The translations under genes and the position numbers were made by a program. From NCBI GenBank assembly GCA_916700875.1, contig CAKAKS010000031.1, positions 15,945,124 through 16,009,123 on the forward strand: 64,000 bases of DNA, read 5' to 3'. This stretch comes from Sebastes aleutianus. Its lineage: Eukaryota; Chordata; Actinopteri; Perciformes; Sebastidae. Under the pieces are notes generated by a model. It was not told the origin of the DNA and did not search any database. It saw only the letters and a list, made by a program, of their open reading frames with translations. The first letter of the stretch is position 1; each line of letters opens with the position of its first letter. Shown piece by piece: positions 48,906 through 61,342 of the stretch.

Positions 48906-51900
48906 TTATTTATTTATTTTTTTTCTCTTATATTTTTCTTGTATTGTTTATGTATTTCTTTGTTTTTATTGGATTGTTGTCTACTGATTGGTTAGTTTAT
49001 CTGCTCATTTTGTGTGCTTGTTGTTTTCATAATTTTTTTTAAAATTATGTTAACTTAGATTTCTTCTTTTTTTCCCTCTCTTTTCCTTTTTTGTTATTGT
49101 TGTTTTTTCTCCTGAAGCTGAGGGGAGGCCTGTGGCTTCTTGACCTCTTGTAACGCATTTCTTATTTTTTCATTATCTGGATTTTATGCAGACTTATGTG
49201 TGGGCACATGGCATGAGATGGGCATGAAATAAAAATAGTGGGTGATATATATCCAAGACAGCAGCTTACCTTGCCTCTGATCTGGTCACTGTATACTCAA
49301 ACCATAAGATGTTGGGGATCAGGCTTGTGTCTCGCACCAGGAAGTACTCTGATATTGGCCTATGAAAACATTGAAAGAACAAATGATTAGAGGAGCCGTC
49401 AAAGACTAGTTTTATCCACTTATTCAGGCTGAGGACGAATCGTCTTCCCCTGTGACACAAGGAGGAGGAGGCAGAGAAATGAGAGCACTACTTACCACGC
49501 CGCTATTTTGGGGAATAATGGTGTCAGCACCTCTTGTGTGAAAAAGAACCAGATTATGCCAATCGTACTACCGGCCACTCCGCCATAGAAAACCTGGCTC
49601 CAGGTGTGATACAACAGGTAGACCCTGAGAATGAGAGAGAAACAAAACAACATTCAAGAATTGTGCCTGGATTCCTAAACTAAACTGAATCCAGCAGCAT
49701 GCACTTGAAATATACATTTACATTTACATTTTTTTATCTGTTCAAAATGTACCTTAAAAGGGAGATTTGTCAAGCATTTAATACTCTTATCATCATGGGA
49801 ATGGACAAATATAATAATGAAAATAATGGTTAGTTGAAGCCTCACCTGCTGTATGAGACTGATAAGGCCATGCCCAACAGGATGATGGACAGTATGTGTC
49901 TCCACAGCAGGTCCACACATCGAGCATTGTTCGTTTGATGCATTCTGAAAAGAGAGATCAGCATGAGTTCACACTATGACATCTACCTCCTGGAAAGGTG
50001 GAGTGAAAGCAGCTAATGAGTGATAAACAAAAATGTGATAATGAAATACATGCCCTGGAACAAACCAGCAAATCACAGATACCACTATATATATATAATA
50101 TGCTTGTTTGACATGAATATGACGTAATACTATACATGTATGCATGACACAATTATTCAACATATTATTTAGATCTATTTTTTTCCTAAATATTCAACTT
50201 CAATGAAAATGTTCAATTGTAGAAATTAACAAAAACTGTATTTGATTAATTTGAGGACATTAAACTTTAGCTCGTTTTGCACTTCTGAGAATTTCACAGC
50301 TACGGGCTTCCACCCTTAATCCTCTCCAAACACTAAGAAAAAACAAGCTCACCTTAAATAAAGGAAAAGAAAGAAGTAAACAACAAAGAACCACATAAGC
50401 TGGGAATGACTGGAAGGCATCCCATACTCTGTGTGGACGGTTGAATGAGCTCCTGCAGAAAGACAACAGAACCTGATATTAATATACATTTACAATCTTC
50501 ATAGAAACATAGGACCAATTATTTTGGTCAAGATAATCACCAAAGTTTAAAACTAAAGTGAGCGGCTCTCGTGACTCAACTATTACATAAATATCAGGCT
50601 AGGGTTGGACGATAACACAATACAATCCATTTGAAGAACATTTGCATATTTATTTCAATTTTAATTGTTTTGAATGCGACTTGTAATTGTTTTCTGTAAC
50701 TCAGAACAAACTTCTCTACTTTGTATGTAAACCGTGTGTTTGTCTATGCTTTTATAATGTATGATTGTTTTCTCTCTGTTGAAAACATTGAAACTACGTT
50801 TTGATTAGCTAAAATTCACCGTACCGTTTATACTGATGTCATGCCTTTAATATCTACTACTGTACGATGCCTGTAATGGTCATTGGTAGGGATGTGACAG
50901 TGAGGAAAATGTTCCCACCGGTTAATAAACTTGTGACAACACCGGTGTTTACCGATTACACTGGACATTTTACAAGAAAGATTACGGTCAATATGTGCAG
51001 AGTGCTGACTCTGATCTTTACTGTCGGGTGGCGCTGTGTCTGGCCTCTCCGGTAGCACTTTTGCTGCGGGGCTTCGCTGCGGGGGTCTACCCGGCACCGC
51101 TTCTCCGTGCACACCGGCTGTGACGGCTCCATCCACCTCACGGCGACTACCTCATTAACGTTATGGTTCCCTTATAGCATTGGGATTAAATGTGAAATAT
51201 CGCCAAATAGGTGCGTTTGCTTTTCGCTTCGACAATAAATCCTCTGTATCCTGCTCCTACTACTCTGAGCTGACGGACCAGATGCATTCACGGTCAGTAT
51301 GTGTGTGTGTCCGTTGTCTGATTATCGATTGATAACATGCCGCTGATATGCCAAAATGAACAAAATGGGTCAATTATTTGTATTTATTACTTAAAGGCTA
51401 CATGCCTGTTTTTTGTAATGTTCAAATGTTTTCAATAAAAGAGTGCGTGTTGAATTACATGGGATTTATTGTTGTTGTTGGGTTTTTTTTCTCACCGTGG
51501 TATCAAATTGGTATCGAGAATCGTGGAAATTCACTTGTATTGGTATCGACTACTAGATTTCAGGTATTGTGACATCCCTAATGTGTAGTACATAGGAATG
51601 CTAGCAATGTCCTGTTACCTGAACAGATATTGTGATTGATATCAGAAGAAGATTCCCTGGCTACTGTGATGCTTTTGCAAAATATTGCACAACTACACAC
51701 ACAGTTAGTTCCTTCACTCACCTGCACATGGGCGCGGCTCTCTGAGAATGTGCTTCAGCAGCCAGTTCACCGCTTCATTCAGGATGACTCCACCGAAGAA
51801 GGAAATCTGTATTTTTTTTACAAAAAGCAAAATCAACACATGAGTGCTTACAAACTTCTGGCCCCTGTGTCTGACACACAAATGTTCAGACCTCCTGTGG

Positions 51901-52841
51901 GACAATTTCACAGCACAACGAAACTGACTTTAAAAGGTGATGCTCTTACTCACCGTGTGCAGCTCCCGTTTAAACACTATGAGTGTAACAAAACCCACAA
52001 GGATTGCTATGGGTAGGAGGCTGATGTAGGCCAGCACCTGTCCAGTCAGATCACCTGAAACATGGAGACACAGTACTGATGTTAAGACCAGTAGCAAGGC
52101 AAGGCAAGGCAGCTTTATCTGTACAGCACATTTCAGCAACAGGGCAATTCAAAGTGCTTTACATAAACATTCAAGAACATTGCAACAAAGGAATGTGGTG
52201 GAGTAGCTAAGCCACAAACTAACACACCAGACTATGTTATTGTATTATTTAAGACATCTCCATGTGGTTTATTCTAACTAGTTATACTTACCAGTATCAG
52301 GCCAAGGAGCTAGCTGCGTTAGCCGTGGCTACAATGCTATATAAGGTGAAATAACAATAATAATACATACTATTTTGTTGTTAATGAAGCTTAATTTAGT
52401 CGAATAGTTCATACAAGTTGTGGCATATTCGCTAAACCATGAAAGAAAACATCAGAGCCGATATTAAGGCAGCTAACATGCTAGTTAGCCTAGCTTAGCT
52501 TGTTAGCATTCATTGTGGACGTTAGCACCAAACTGCGCATGCGCCGCTGTGTCTCACAATTTGGCAGACCCGGGTTGTTTTTTTTACATTCCCCCGCTGT
52601 GTGCTCGACCGCTTTTACAGGCGTCTCACTATTTGGCATGTATCACTAAAAAATCGGCCACAGCGTCTCACTATTTGGCAGTATCACCAAAACAACGCAG
52701 TCTTCGGGAAAATTAATAAAAGCGGGCTGGTTGGTTGGTTAACATTTTCAATATTTTATACGTACCCTCCGGGAACTCTACGTGTGTCAGAGATATAGAC
52801 CGCCATCGAGGTGGTGCCGAGCACTGTTCTTCCACCGCCAT
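47700..52841 (-). CDS. dolpp1: Dolichyldiphosphatase 1, complete
   Basis: DOLPP1 is an ER membrane phosphatase that converts dolichyl diphosphate to dolichyl phosphate on the lumenal side, recycling the carrier for N-glycosylation. Eight coding exons on the minus strand (52766-52841, 51954-52054, 51722-51806, 50353-50452, 49846-49944, 49496-49624, 49270-49359, 47700-47736) join with consistent phases into 238 codons plus stop, the same length as human. The PAP2 phosphatase signature is complete: K77 to RP84-85 (KHILREPRP), PSSHS at 100-104 and S153-R154 with H160 (SRVYLLYH). Hydrophobic segments surround these motifs. The start MAVEEQCSAPPRW and end NRQRKLGTKLQ fit the family. miga2 lies upstream on the same strand, as in human. 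Introns 3 and 7 carry transposons. Confidence 0.96.
47801..48805. mobile_element. DNA transposon remnant in dolpp1 intron 7 (Harbinger-like ends)
   Basis: A 1005-bp element has inverted ends AGGCTCGGTCACACCAG and CTGGTGTGACCGGGCCT, bordered on both sides by TAA (47798-47800 and 48806-48808). A 3-bp TAA duplication is compatible with PIF/Harbinger. No transposase was recognised. The GC-rich part near 48550-48720 gives short frames of no recognisable identity. Confidence 0.6.
48869..48901. repeat. (TA)n microsatellite
   Basis: About 16 TA units between ATTT-type repeats, in dolpp1 intron 7. Confidence 0.9.
50887..51580. mobile_element. hAT-like element in dolpp1 intron 3
   Basis: A 694-bp element has inverted ends TAGGGATGTGACA and TGTGACATCCCTA. 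The CACCGGTGTTTACCG motif and the GC-rich centre are non-coding. Target octamers are not preserved. Confidence 0.65.
52095..52180. repeat. Dispersed GGCAAGGCAAGG...AAAGTGCTTTACA motif
   Basis: GCAAGGCAAGGCAAGGCAGC followed by CAATTCAAAGTGCTTTACAT is a short repeat that I recognise as widespread in teleosts. It lies in dolpp1 intron 1. Related AAGTGCTT-type motifs occur near 16040, 53900 and 61970. Confidence 0.5.
52534..52544. promoter_or_regulatory. Consensus NRF1-type site in dolpp1 intron 1
   Basis: TGCGCATGCGC matches the palindromic NRF1 consensus, common near housekeeping promoters. It lies about 220 bp inside intron 1, downstream of exon 1 on the minus strand. Function is inferred from the motif only. 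Confidence 0.5.
52551..52680. repeat. Three copies of a 16-bp motif near the dolpp1 promoter
   Basis: GTCTCAC(A/T)ATTTGGCA occurs at 52551-52566, 52623-52638 and 52665-52680. Copies 2 and 3 are identical and share a preceding GC. No known element is assigned. Confidence 0.8.
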
Positions 52842-53000
52842 CTTACCCGGACACAACCGGGATAGTCCCGGTGAGTGAAACGCCCACCAGACACGCGTCT
52901 AGCAAATAGTGAGCCGAGCTCTGTGATGACGCGGTGGAGCAAGCTGACCAATCACAGCCGAGCAGCGGAGATGAGATATTTAGCCCATAGAGAAGAATTA
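52842..53000 (-). promoter_or_regulatory. dolpp1: Probable dolpp1 5' UTR and promoter region
   Basis: GC-richer sequence upstream of the ATG contains TGATGACGCGG (a CRE-like half site) and an ACCAATCA CCAAT-type motif at about 52949. No TATA box is seen. The extent is approximate. Confidence 0.4.
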
Positions 53001-56000
53001 TTGAATGAACAAAAAACACACACAAAAGTCCAGTACTGCATGTTAAAGCAGCAATCTGTCCTCATTCAAAAAATACAAGAAAATACAATAGGGATTTTTC
53101 ATGATTAGGCTATAAATTACTTATTAGCCTACTTGTCATATATATTGATTGGGTATTTGCCTAGATATTTTAAATCTGAACTTATAGGGGAAGATTATCA
53201 AATGTTTAAAAATTAATTTTCTACCACTTTTTTTAATAAGTCACCCTTTATAAAGTGTTTACAATTTAATAATAATAATATAAATAATAATAATTAAAAA
53301 AAAACATTGCTTTATACATCAGTTATGAGCCATTTTCAAGAGCAGGACTGCAACTATAACAATAATTTTCATTATCTATCTTCCAATTTTTGTTTAGACT
53401 AAACGATTAATCATTTAAATTTATAATTATTTATATTTATAAAATTTATTTTAAAAAAACATCCTTTTTATTTTTTTTTATTTAATTCAAAATGCCTGTT
53501 TTGACCAACTTTTTATATATTGACCTGTGTTTCTTTTATTTAGTTTACACCATTTATATCAATGAGGATTGGTTAAATAACAAAAAGTTGTTATATGTTT
53601 TAGCAAGGTGTACTTCACCTGCAAAGCAAACAACACTAATCATACCCTATGTTAGTTGTCTTTTCATGTTTGGAAAAGCCCCCCTAAAACAAATATTGTG
53701 CAGCGGTCAATATCTCAAAACAAGTAAATAGCCTAGATATAAATACAGGTAATTCCTCTTACATGAGTTTTTTTAATTTGTTTTGCTTTGTTTGTTGTCC
53801 TTGTTCTTAGCCATTGTGTCCGTTTAAATCCCTTGTATGTGCAATCATTATTAAATCAAGTTTTATATACATAGCACATTTCATACGACAGGCGTGGACT
53901 CAATGCGCTTCCAAATAAAAACAAAAAAATAGACAAATATCATACCAATAAGAATATATAAGATAAGAAGGTATTACAACAAAAAGACAATAAAATAAGA
54001 AGGTATTATAATGAAAAAGTTGATAACATTAATCTTAAAGTTTTACCTGTTAACCACACACCAAACACAACTAAAAGAAAACAGATCAGAATCAGAAGTA
54101 TTTATCTGTACATAAGTACACACATAGAAAGAATTTGACTCCAGTTTTATGCAGTTCTCTAAGCGTACTTACACAGCAATAGAAATAATAACTATAGGGA
54201 AAATAAAGCTGGACAAATAAAGGTGAGGAATAGACAGGACTGTTATGTACACATGTAGTAGAAAAATAGGTGTATTTATTTTGTTTATATGAATATATAT
54301 ATATATATATAAAGCTCTAGTGACCAACTATAAAACAAGAATAAAATAAAAACGTCTAGGAATAAAGTAGAGGAAAAGCCTGTGATGTAGACTACTGTAG
54401 CTAAGACTGAGATAAGTAGACATAACAAGGTTTCTAAAGTTGTTCAGCACAATCACAGTAAAGAGTTGTGCACCCTCCACTGGCCTGATAATGAATCACA
54501 GAGCTTTCTCTCTTGCATCTCTCCAGCTGACTTTACTTACTTTACCAAGGCCTAAATAAGTTTAAAAAAGCACAATAATTAATGAAAATCCTGCATCAAA
54601 CGTCACGCTTCATATACCGTTGCAGCCAACGTAAAGTTTGCAACAGAAAAACACAAGTGGCCACATTTCTCCTCTCTGTTTGAAGACAGATTTGTATACT
54701 CAGAATAACATTGTTGTTAATCCCCACAGTATAGGGAACTGGGATCTTTGTATCAATCATCATTCTATTTATTACACGGCTTTGTTGAATACTCGATTCT
54801 GATTGGTCAATCACTGCGTTCTACGGTCTGTTATTTCTTTATTGCACACCTTTGCTATGTAAAGCAGACTGTTGCTTTGGGTGCAGTTCTGATGTCGGAC
54901 TCTGGCAGACCATTTTTGTGTTAAATTATTGATTTCTTAAGTAAGTAGCTGTGTAATAAATGTGATAATGTACAGCTAGCCGGTCATTGTTTTGGAATAA
55001 ACCCCTTTAGGGCGATGCAAGATGCTGATGCTCTACCTTCTGATATTTACAGTAATAATTCAGCCATCAAAAGGCCATCCGTTTCTCTCACTTATTCATA
55101 CTTTGCTCTTTTTAATTAAGCATGCTTCTTAGTAATTTTTTTAAATACCTACAACAGTAACAAAATAATAACAAAATAATCTTGTGTTTTAGGTAGAGTT
55201 GCACCTATACACATACCGGATCGGATATCGGGCTGATACTGACTCAAATAGAGGCATTGGATCTATTAAATTCAATTCTATGATTATATATATACATTAT
55301 ACTGTATACTGGCATCTTAATTCCTGTTTAAGTTTCAACCAATTTGTTGCTGCGTTAAAAAGGTTTACACTTTAATTGTAATTCCTTGTAATTTTGAAGA
55401 CTTTTCACTAAGTTGCTGGTGTACGATTTATTATTTTAAGACAATTCAGTAAATTTGTATCTATGTAGTTATTTGATACGTTTTGTTTTACAAAGTTAGG
55501 AAAGTAATGTTTAAGTCAAGTCTGATGTTGTCTTACACATCACTTTCTCACAGTGAGGCATACAGCTTATTAATTAAACACTGGTATCGGATCGGTACTC
55601 GGTATCGGCTGATACCCAAAGTCGGGAATGAAAGAGTTGGATCCCTAGTTTTACAAAAGTTTGATTCCTGGCAAAACACGAAACACAACAAGCCGCCATC
55701 AGCTGGGAAAAGGCATAATAAACATATTGTTTAATAACAAAAAATAACATTTAATATGGAGAATCAAAATCAATTTACAGTTTGTGCTGGCATTGTGATT
55801 TAACAATAGAAAAGACAAAAGGCATGAATAGGACACTTGTAATGTACAGCAGTGACTTTCAAAAAGAAAAAAAACATTCTTTCTACATTTTGGCCATCTG
55901 AAATCGTCAAAAAAACTCTCTAATCTATTGAATATACGCTAAATAGGAGAGTCCATGCCTGAATTTTGACTTTCAAATCATTATAAGTTAGTTTCTTTAG

Positions 56001-57724
56001 CATATTTTTAATTTTGATTTTCAAAACTAACACCTATAGGGCCGAGCCTGGGTCTAAATGTTGCAGGATTACACTGATTGATGCATTTCAGACACTGTTA
56101 ACATGCAGAGGGATTCATCTCTGATCATCTACTCTCAGGACAAAAGCAGACCATTATGTGAACACAAGAATAAACATTAGCACTTTTCCATAACTGCATT
56201 TACCTGCATGATTTATACTGTTGCAAATATACTTGATAGTCGACAATAACAGGACTGAAACATGGGAATGGATCGGACCACACAGTCAAAAATTAAAATT
56301 GGAGAATTTCAAAGATGGAGAAACTAAACCAAAAACTTTGGAAAGTTACCAGAATAAACCATTTCAATAATATAGTTTTCTGGGAAAGATAGTTTCTTTA
56401 CTGTACAGCATTTACGCTCTATGTTATCAATAATATGTCAGTTCTATGATGCAATAAATAATTCAATATGTTTGTACAGTCAAAGGGTTGTTGGACATTC
56501 CTGCATCTTTCTGCTTTTCTGATAAAGTGCAAAATGCTTAAAAACCACAAAGCTGCACATTTGCAAAACAAAATTATTTGTCTGTAAAAGCTCTATTTAC
56601 AGTCGGAAGTAAATGCTAGACAGAAAAAACAGAAATAATCCCACAAGGCTGACTCGTTTAAGGAGAACACAACGGTACATTGTATTGCGACATGTAACAT
56701 TTCTGAGCTCTGAATTTCAGAGACATGTTGCAACAACAACAAGAGCAGGATTTGGATTATCAAGACCACAAAACACACACGTGTATATGATTATGGAAAA
56801 ACAAACTAATTTGTATGATTAAACTATTGAAAGAACCCAAAAATGATTCGACAGAAATGTCTTCCCTTTTCTCATTCACGCAGGCAACCGTAAGCATACA
56901 AACTGTGCTTCTACTGCCGTTCATAATAAATAATCTTTTCATCACATTTCATTAAGATAATTTCGGATTTGACAGTTTCTTCGACAGACACAAACTACAG
57001 TCTGCGTAACACATATCTGCTTTTATCAGCAGAAGCAGTTTAACTTGGCATCTTATTGCCCCTTCAGTGTCTCTATGCTCCAACAAGTTCACAGTATTGG
57101 GAAAACAAAGAGAAGTCAGGGGTTATCATCAGTGCATTTATGTAGACTCCAGTCCGACTGTACAATGCCCGCTTCTTCATCACACGTCTTCAAGTAACTA
57201 AACAACATCCCTTACTAAGTCTAGTAGATGGCACTGTTTGATTTAGAGGTTGTGTCAATTTTAAAATGTGCATAGTGATTGGAAAATATCCACGTGTGTT
57301 TTCTAATCAATTATAACACTGAGACTGTGTTTTTGTACCCTGAAGTGAACACACCAGTAGGCTTTTATCATGGAAGACATTTTGACAGGTCACAGTAGGA
57401 AAAGCACAGGTGTAAATAATAACATGAATGATGGCTGAATTCCATTTAGCTGCTTCTGGGACACACAATAGTTGCTGTTTTAAAAAGGTACAGTGTGTAG
57501 AATCTAGCACCATCTGACGGTGAGGTTACAGATCGCAACCAACTGAAACAACGAAAATGCAAGTGTCCCTATCTAGAGCCAGTGTTTGGTTTGTCTGTGC
57601 TGGGCTACTGTAGGAACACGGCGGCCGGCTACGTGAAGAGGACCTGTACTGTATGTACTGTAGATATAAACGGCTCATTGTAAGGTAACGAAAACACAAC
57701 ATTTGTTATTTTCAGGTGATTATA
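53001..57724. other. Spacer between dolpp1 and miga2, A/T rich
   Basis: No coding exon is recognised. It includes a possible degenerate hAT-like repeat at about 55194-55655 (GGATCGGATATCGGGCTG and GGTATCGGATCGGTACTC motifs) and an AT tract near 54293-54310. Part of 55.7-57.7 kb may be miga2 3' UTR, but no poly(A) site can be chosen with confidence. Confidence 0.4.
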
Positions 57725-57732
57725 CACTAAAG

Positions 57733-58396
57733 CAGTGGTTCCAACCTATTTTCTTTGAAGCCCCCCCTACTTGTATCTAAGAAAAGCCGAGCCACACCGA
57801 CGTCATCCCCCTCAATTTGAATAAAGTCATTCAGTGTATTAAATGAGTTTGGTTTTTAATTAAATCAACTGTCTTTAATAAATATAACTCAACATAAATG
57901 AAGTGATGACGTCTTGACTGATTCACCAAGTGAATGCAGATACATATGATCTTTTTTTTGGTAACAACTTAATTAAATTACTATAATAACGTAAGAGCCA
58001 AAATAGATTTTTGTTACTGTGGTTAAACAAATGTAATTGATGGTGTTGTTAGATTGCTGATAGATCGTCCCTTTAAAACAGGTTCGAGCCTCCCTTTGTG
58101 TGCACCAAGCGGGAGAGCAAATAGTTTTTAACCGCGGTGGAAATGTTATTTTTGAAAGGCTTTACGGCAACAAATATGGATTGAAGCAGAATATTTTGTT
58201 AGATTTTGCTACTAAGTAGCAAAAAATAGTTTTAAATAGTTTTATTTACAGACTTTTGTATAAATTATCCAGTAAGTGTGTCATTATGATTTTAGTTATA
58301 CATAAGCACATCTAATTTTGACAACCTCAGAGCAGACAAATCCTGGAGCACCCCCTCTGATCTTTGGCACCCGGGACCCCAGATTGGGAACCACTG
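57733..58396. mobile_element. hAT element, CAGTGGTTCC ends, perfect target duplication (copy A)
   Basis: A 664-bp element begins CAGTGGTTCCAACCTATTTT and ends GATTGGGAACCACTG. It is flanked by a perfect 8-bp duplication, CACTAAAG (57725-57732 and 58397-58404). The ends resemble Charlie-type hATs. It is non-coding. Confidence 0.88.
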
Positions 58397-58404
58397 CACT
58401 AAAG

Positions 58405-59071
58405 AAAACATACTTATTAATATATATCACTTCTGCCAATAAATCCCCCAAAATGTTACACATTTTTCCTACTTTGACAAGTCAAAATGTCTTCTGTGGA
58501 AAAAAAAAAAAGACTGAGAACAGCAGATTTTTTTCATATCCACTTACCCTAAACTCATTTACATCCAATAACCTTAAGATGAGAACAACCATAATCAGGA
58601 AGTACTATTGTTCCAAATTTTACATTGGAAACATTGATTTATATCTTCATATAACTTGTGTTTGGATACTTTTCCCCCAAAAAATGGCACATTTTTTTCA
58701 TTCAGGGAATTAAAGCTTAGCAAATTGTACAATTTAGGTCCACATATTTGGAAGCAATTCAAGTGGCTCCACCAATTAATACATACATTAATTGTGAACA
58801 AAAATCCAGAGCTTGTTAGACACAAAATGATACATTTCCTAATATTGATTTCAAGTCATAATGTTGCTTATGACTCCCTGAGATTACTGGTGTATTACAC
58901 TGTTCGAGATATTTGCTTTCTGGCGATACTCGTCTGTGTGATGGTATTCAAACAGATGTTTTCACACCTGGTATTGTGTTATTATTGTAGTGGGAAGTTT
59001 CTTTTTGTGGCACTTAAAACTGATAATATTCATGTTATGCATTGCCAGATAAAATCGGAGGGCTCATTGTG
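58405..59071. other. Stretch between the two hAT copies
   Basis: Open frames 58318-58713 and 58656-59072 have no recognisable domain. It may be part of the miga2 3' UTR or spacer. Confidence 0.3.
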
Positions 59072-59079
59072 ACTTAGAG

Positions 59080-59537
59080 CAGTGGTTCCCAACCTATTTT
59101 CCTTAAAGCCCCCCTACTTTTTTAACTTAATTAATTTACTATAATAGTGTTAGAGCCAAAATAGATGTTTTGTTATTGTGGTTAAATAAATGTAATTTAT
59201 GGTGCAAGCGATAGAGCACATCGTTTTTAGACTGCAGTGAAAATTTTTGTTTTTGAAAGGCTAAATGCCAACAAATATTGATTGAACCAGAATATTTTGA
59301 CATGTTGTGAATTTTGGAAATGATAACATCTATCTTTTTTTCAATGAATTTTTACTTTTGGACTTAACAACACTCTAAAACAGTAGTTTTATATACAGAC
59401 TTTTGTATAAATTACCCAGTAAGTGTGTTATAATGAGTTTAGTTTGAGTATGAGTAAATCTAGTTTTGACAACCTCAGAGCAGACAAATCCTGGCGCACC
59501 CCCGAGGGGGGCCCGGACCCCAGGTTGGGAACCACTG
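59080..59537. mobile_element. hAT element, CAGTGGTTCC ends, perfect target duplication (copy B)
   Basis: A 458-bp element begins CAGTGGTTCCCAACCTATTT and ends GGTTGGGAACCACTG. It is flanked by a perfect 8-bp duplication, ACTTAGAG (59072-59079 and 59538-59545). It shares TCAGAGCAGACAAATCCTGG with copy A but has an internal deletion relative to it. Confidence 0.88.
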
Positions 59538-59545
59538 ACTTAGAG

Positions 59546-60397
59546 AAAGTAAAACTTTACAACGATTTGCATCTTAGCTGGATCACCGCTATGTCCACTT
59601 TGACTGTGGGTCAAAATAACGCTTTGGAATAATTTAACTTCTACTTATATGAGGAACATGTTAATACCCTTCACTAATTTGACATGATGTCATTTTTGCA
59701 TTTAACACAGTCTCTTGGATATGTGACATCTTAGCCTGCTCAATTAAACCAAATTGGATTAGATATCATAAATATCAAATAGATTCAAGAACAATCGGTG
59801 AGGAGACGAATCCATTACGTCCTTCATCACAAGCCTGTCAGGAATTTTTTAAACAAATATCCTTCCCCCTTTAATATAAAACATACAAACCGCACATAGG
59901 TCGACAGACTTTCTTTTCACATAATAATGAAGACTATGATCGTCACAAGTCAGATGAATGGAAGGTTACACAACGCAACCACTGATTCTCGGAAGAGACT
60001 CGACCCATGTGGAGTAATGTAAAGTGTAGAAGGCCTGGTCTTCATTGTATCCATGTCACCAGACAAGGCAGAGACGAGTCCTCACACGTCTGAGATTACA
60101 TGACTACAGTAGGCATTCTTGATACGCAACACAGCAGCTGATAACAAGGGAGAGATGGAATCATATTATCCAACCGTAGATCAGGTGAAAATGTATCCTC
60201 TCTCAAATTAAGTTGTGTTTGATGAACACATATGAATGAATGATGCTGGTTCACAGGAGCATGATTCAATCCCCGTCTTAATGTAGTTACAGGATGAGTG
60301 TTGAGCTGCGGGTCCTTGACGTTCCCTACCCGGTCAGCCCGCTGCATTCGGCCTGTACAGTACAAGCCCAGTGAAGCCCTCAGTGACCCTAGTCGTC
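59546..60397 (-). other. miga2: miga2 3' UTR, proximal part
   Basis: Sequence immediately after the miga2 TGA on the minus strand. No exon or repeat is recognised. The true 3' end is not determined. Confidence 0.4.
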
Positions 60398-61308
60398 TCA
60401 GTTGGGCCCTGACGAGCCCTCTGTGTCTCTGGGCAGGGCACCGTTGAGCTCCAGAAGGTTATTAATTCCCAGATACCCCAGTAAAATCTCACTCCGGCGG
60501 TGGGAAAGGTTCAGGATGTCCTCAGCCAAGCACTGAGCAGAGGTGAAGCGGACCTTGTCATGGTCGAACATATCCTTCAGGTACTGCACGATTTGTTGCT
60601 GCAGAGGAAAGGAGAGAAATGAAGGACATATACTGTACATAAACTTTAAAGAGACACTCCACTGCTCCAGCTCTAGATCCTACACTTCACATAATACGAC
60701 TGGATAGCATCTTTCATTAGAAGCTTCCTGCCTCATAAACACCCACACCTTTCAAACTCCACCCGTTTGTAATGTAGGCTTTCTGTTCTTGAAGTCTCAA
60801 GCCAAAATAGAGATAACCCTGATGACATCATCATGGTCGTCATGGTTGACATCATACAACTGTTTTTCGAGGCTGTATCGTCCTCCTCATGACGAGTGTT
60901 ACACGCCACCATACGAACAGTAACTCCCTTTTCCAAAATTGTGTCAAAATCTCAGCTTCTTAGTCGTGAATGCTCTCACCTTGAAAATAGTGCACACTTC
61001 ACTTAAGTGCTGCCTGGGTCCCAGAAACCCAAAAGCTAAAACTGGGCTCACATGCTCTGATATGGCATAGAAGTGGGAGATGAAACCATCAGGAACCTGT
61101 GGAGAGTAGTAGTGAGAGAAACTCAGCTATCAAAATCAAAGAAACAAGGATGCAATAAAAAGTTCTCAATCTTTAAATGAGCTTAAACTCACCATAAGAA
61201 GACGCCTTTTCGCTTTTAGGACAGACCAGCAAGCAGTTGCCAGAGCCTAACAGAAAAACACAACTCTGTTATTAGAGTAACTTGTACCTAACCTATCGGC
61301 GGCATAAT

Positions 61309-61342
<34 letters not shown>

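Noticed and set aside
51714..51911. 65-codon minus frame taken as a whole gene
   Set aside because: Only 51722-51806 is a dolpp1 exon; the rest is intron read-through.
58318..58713. 131-codon + frame
   Set aside because: Begins inside hAT copy A and runs into A/T-rich spacer; no recognisable features.
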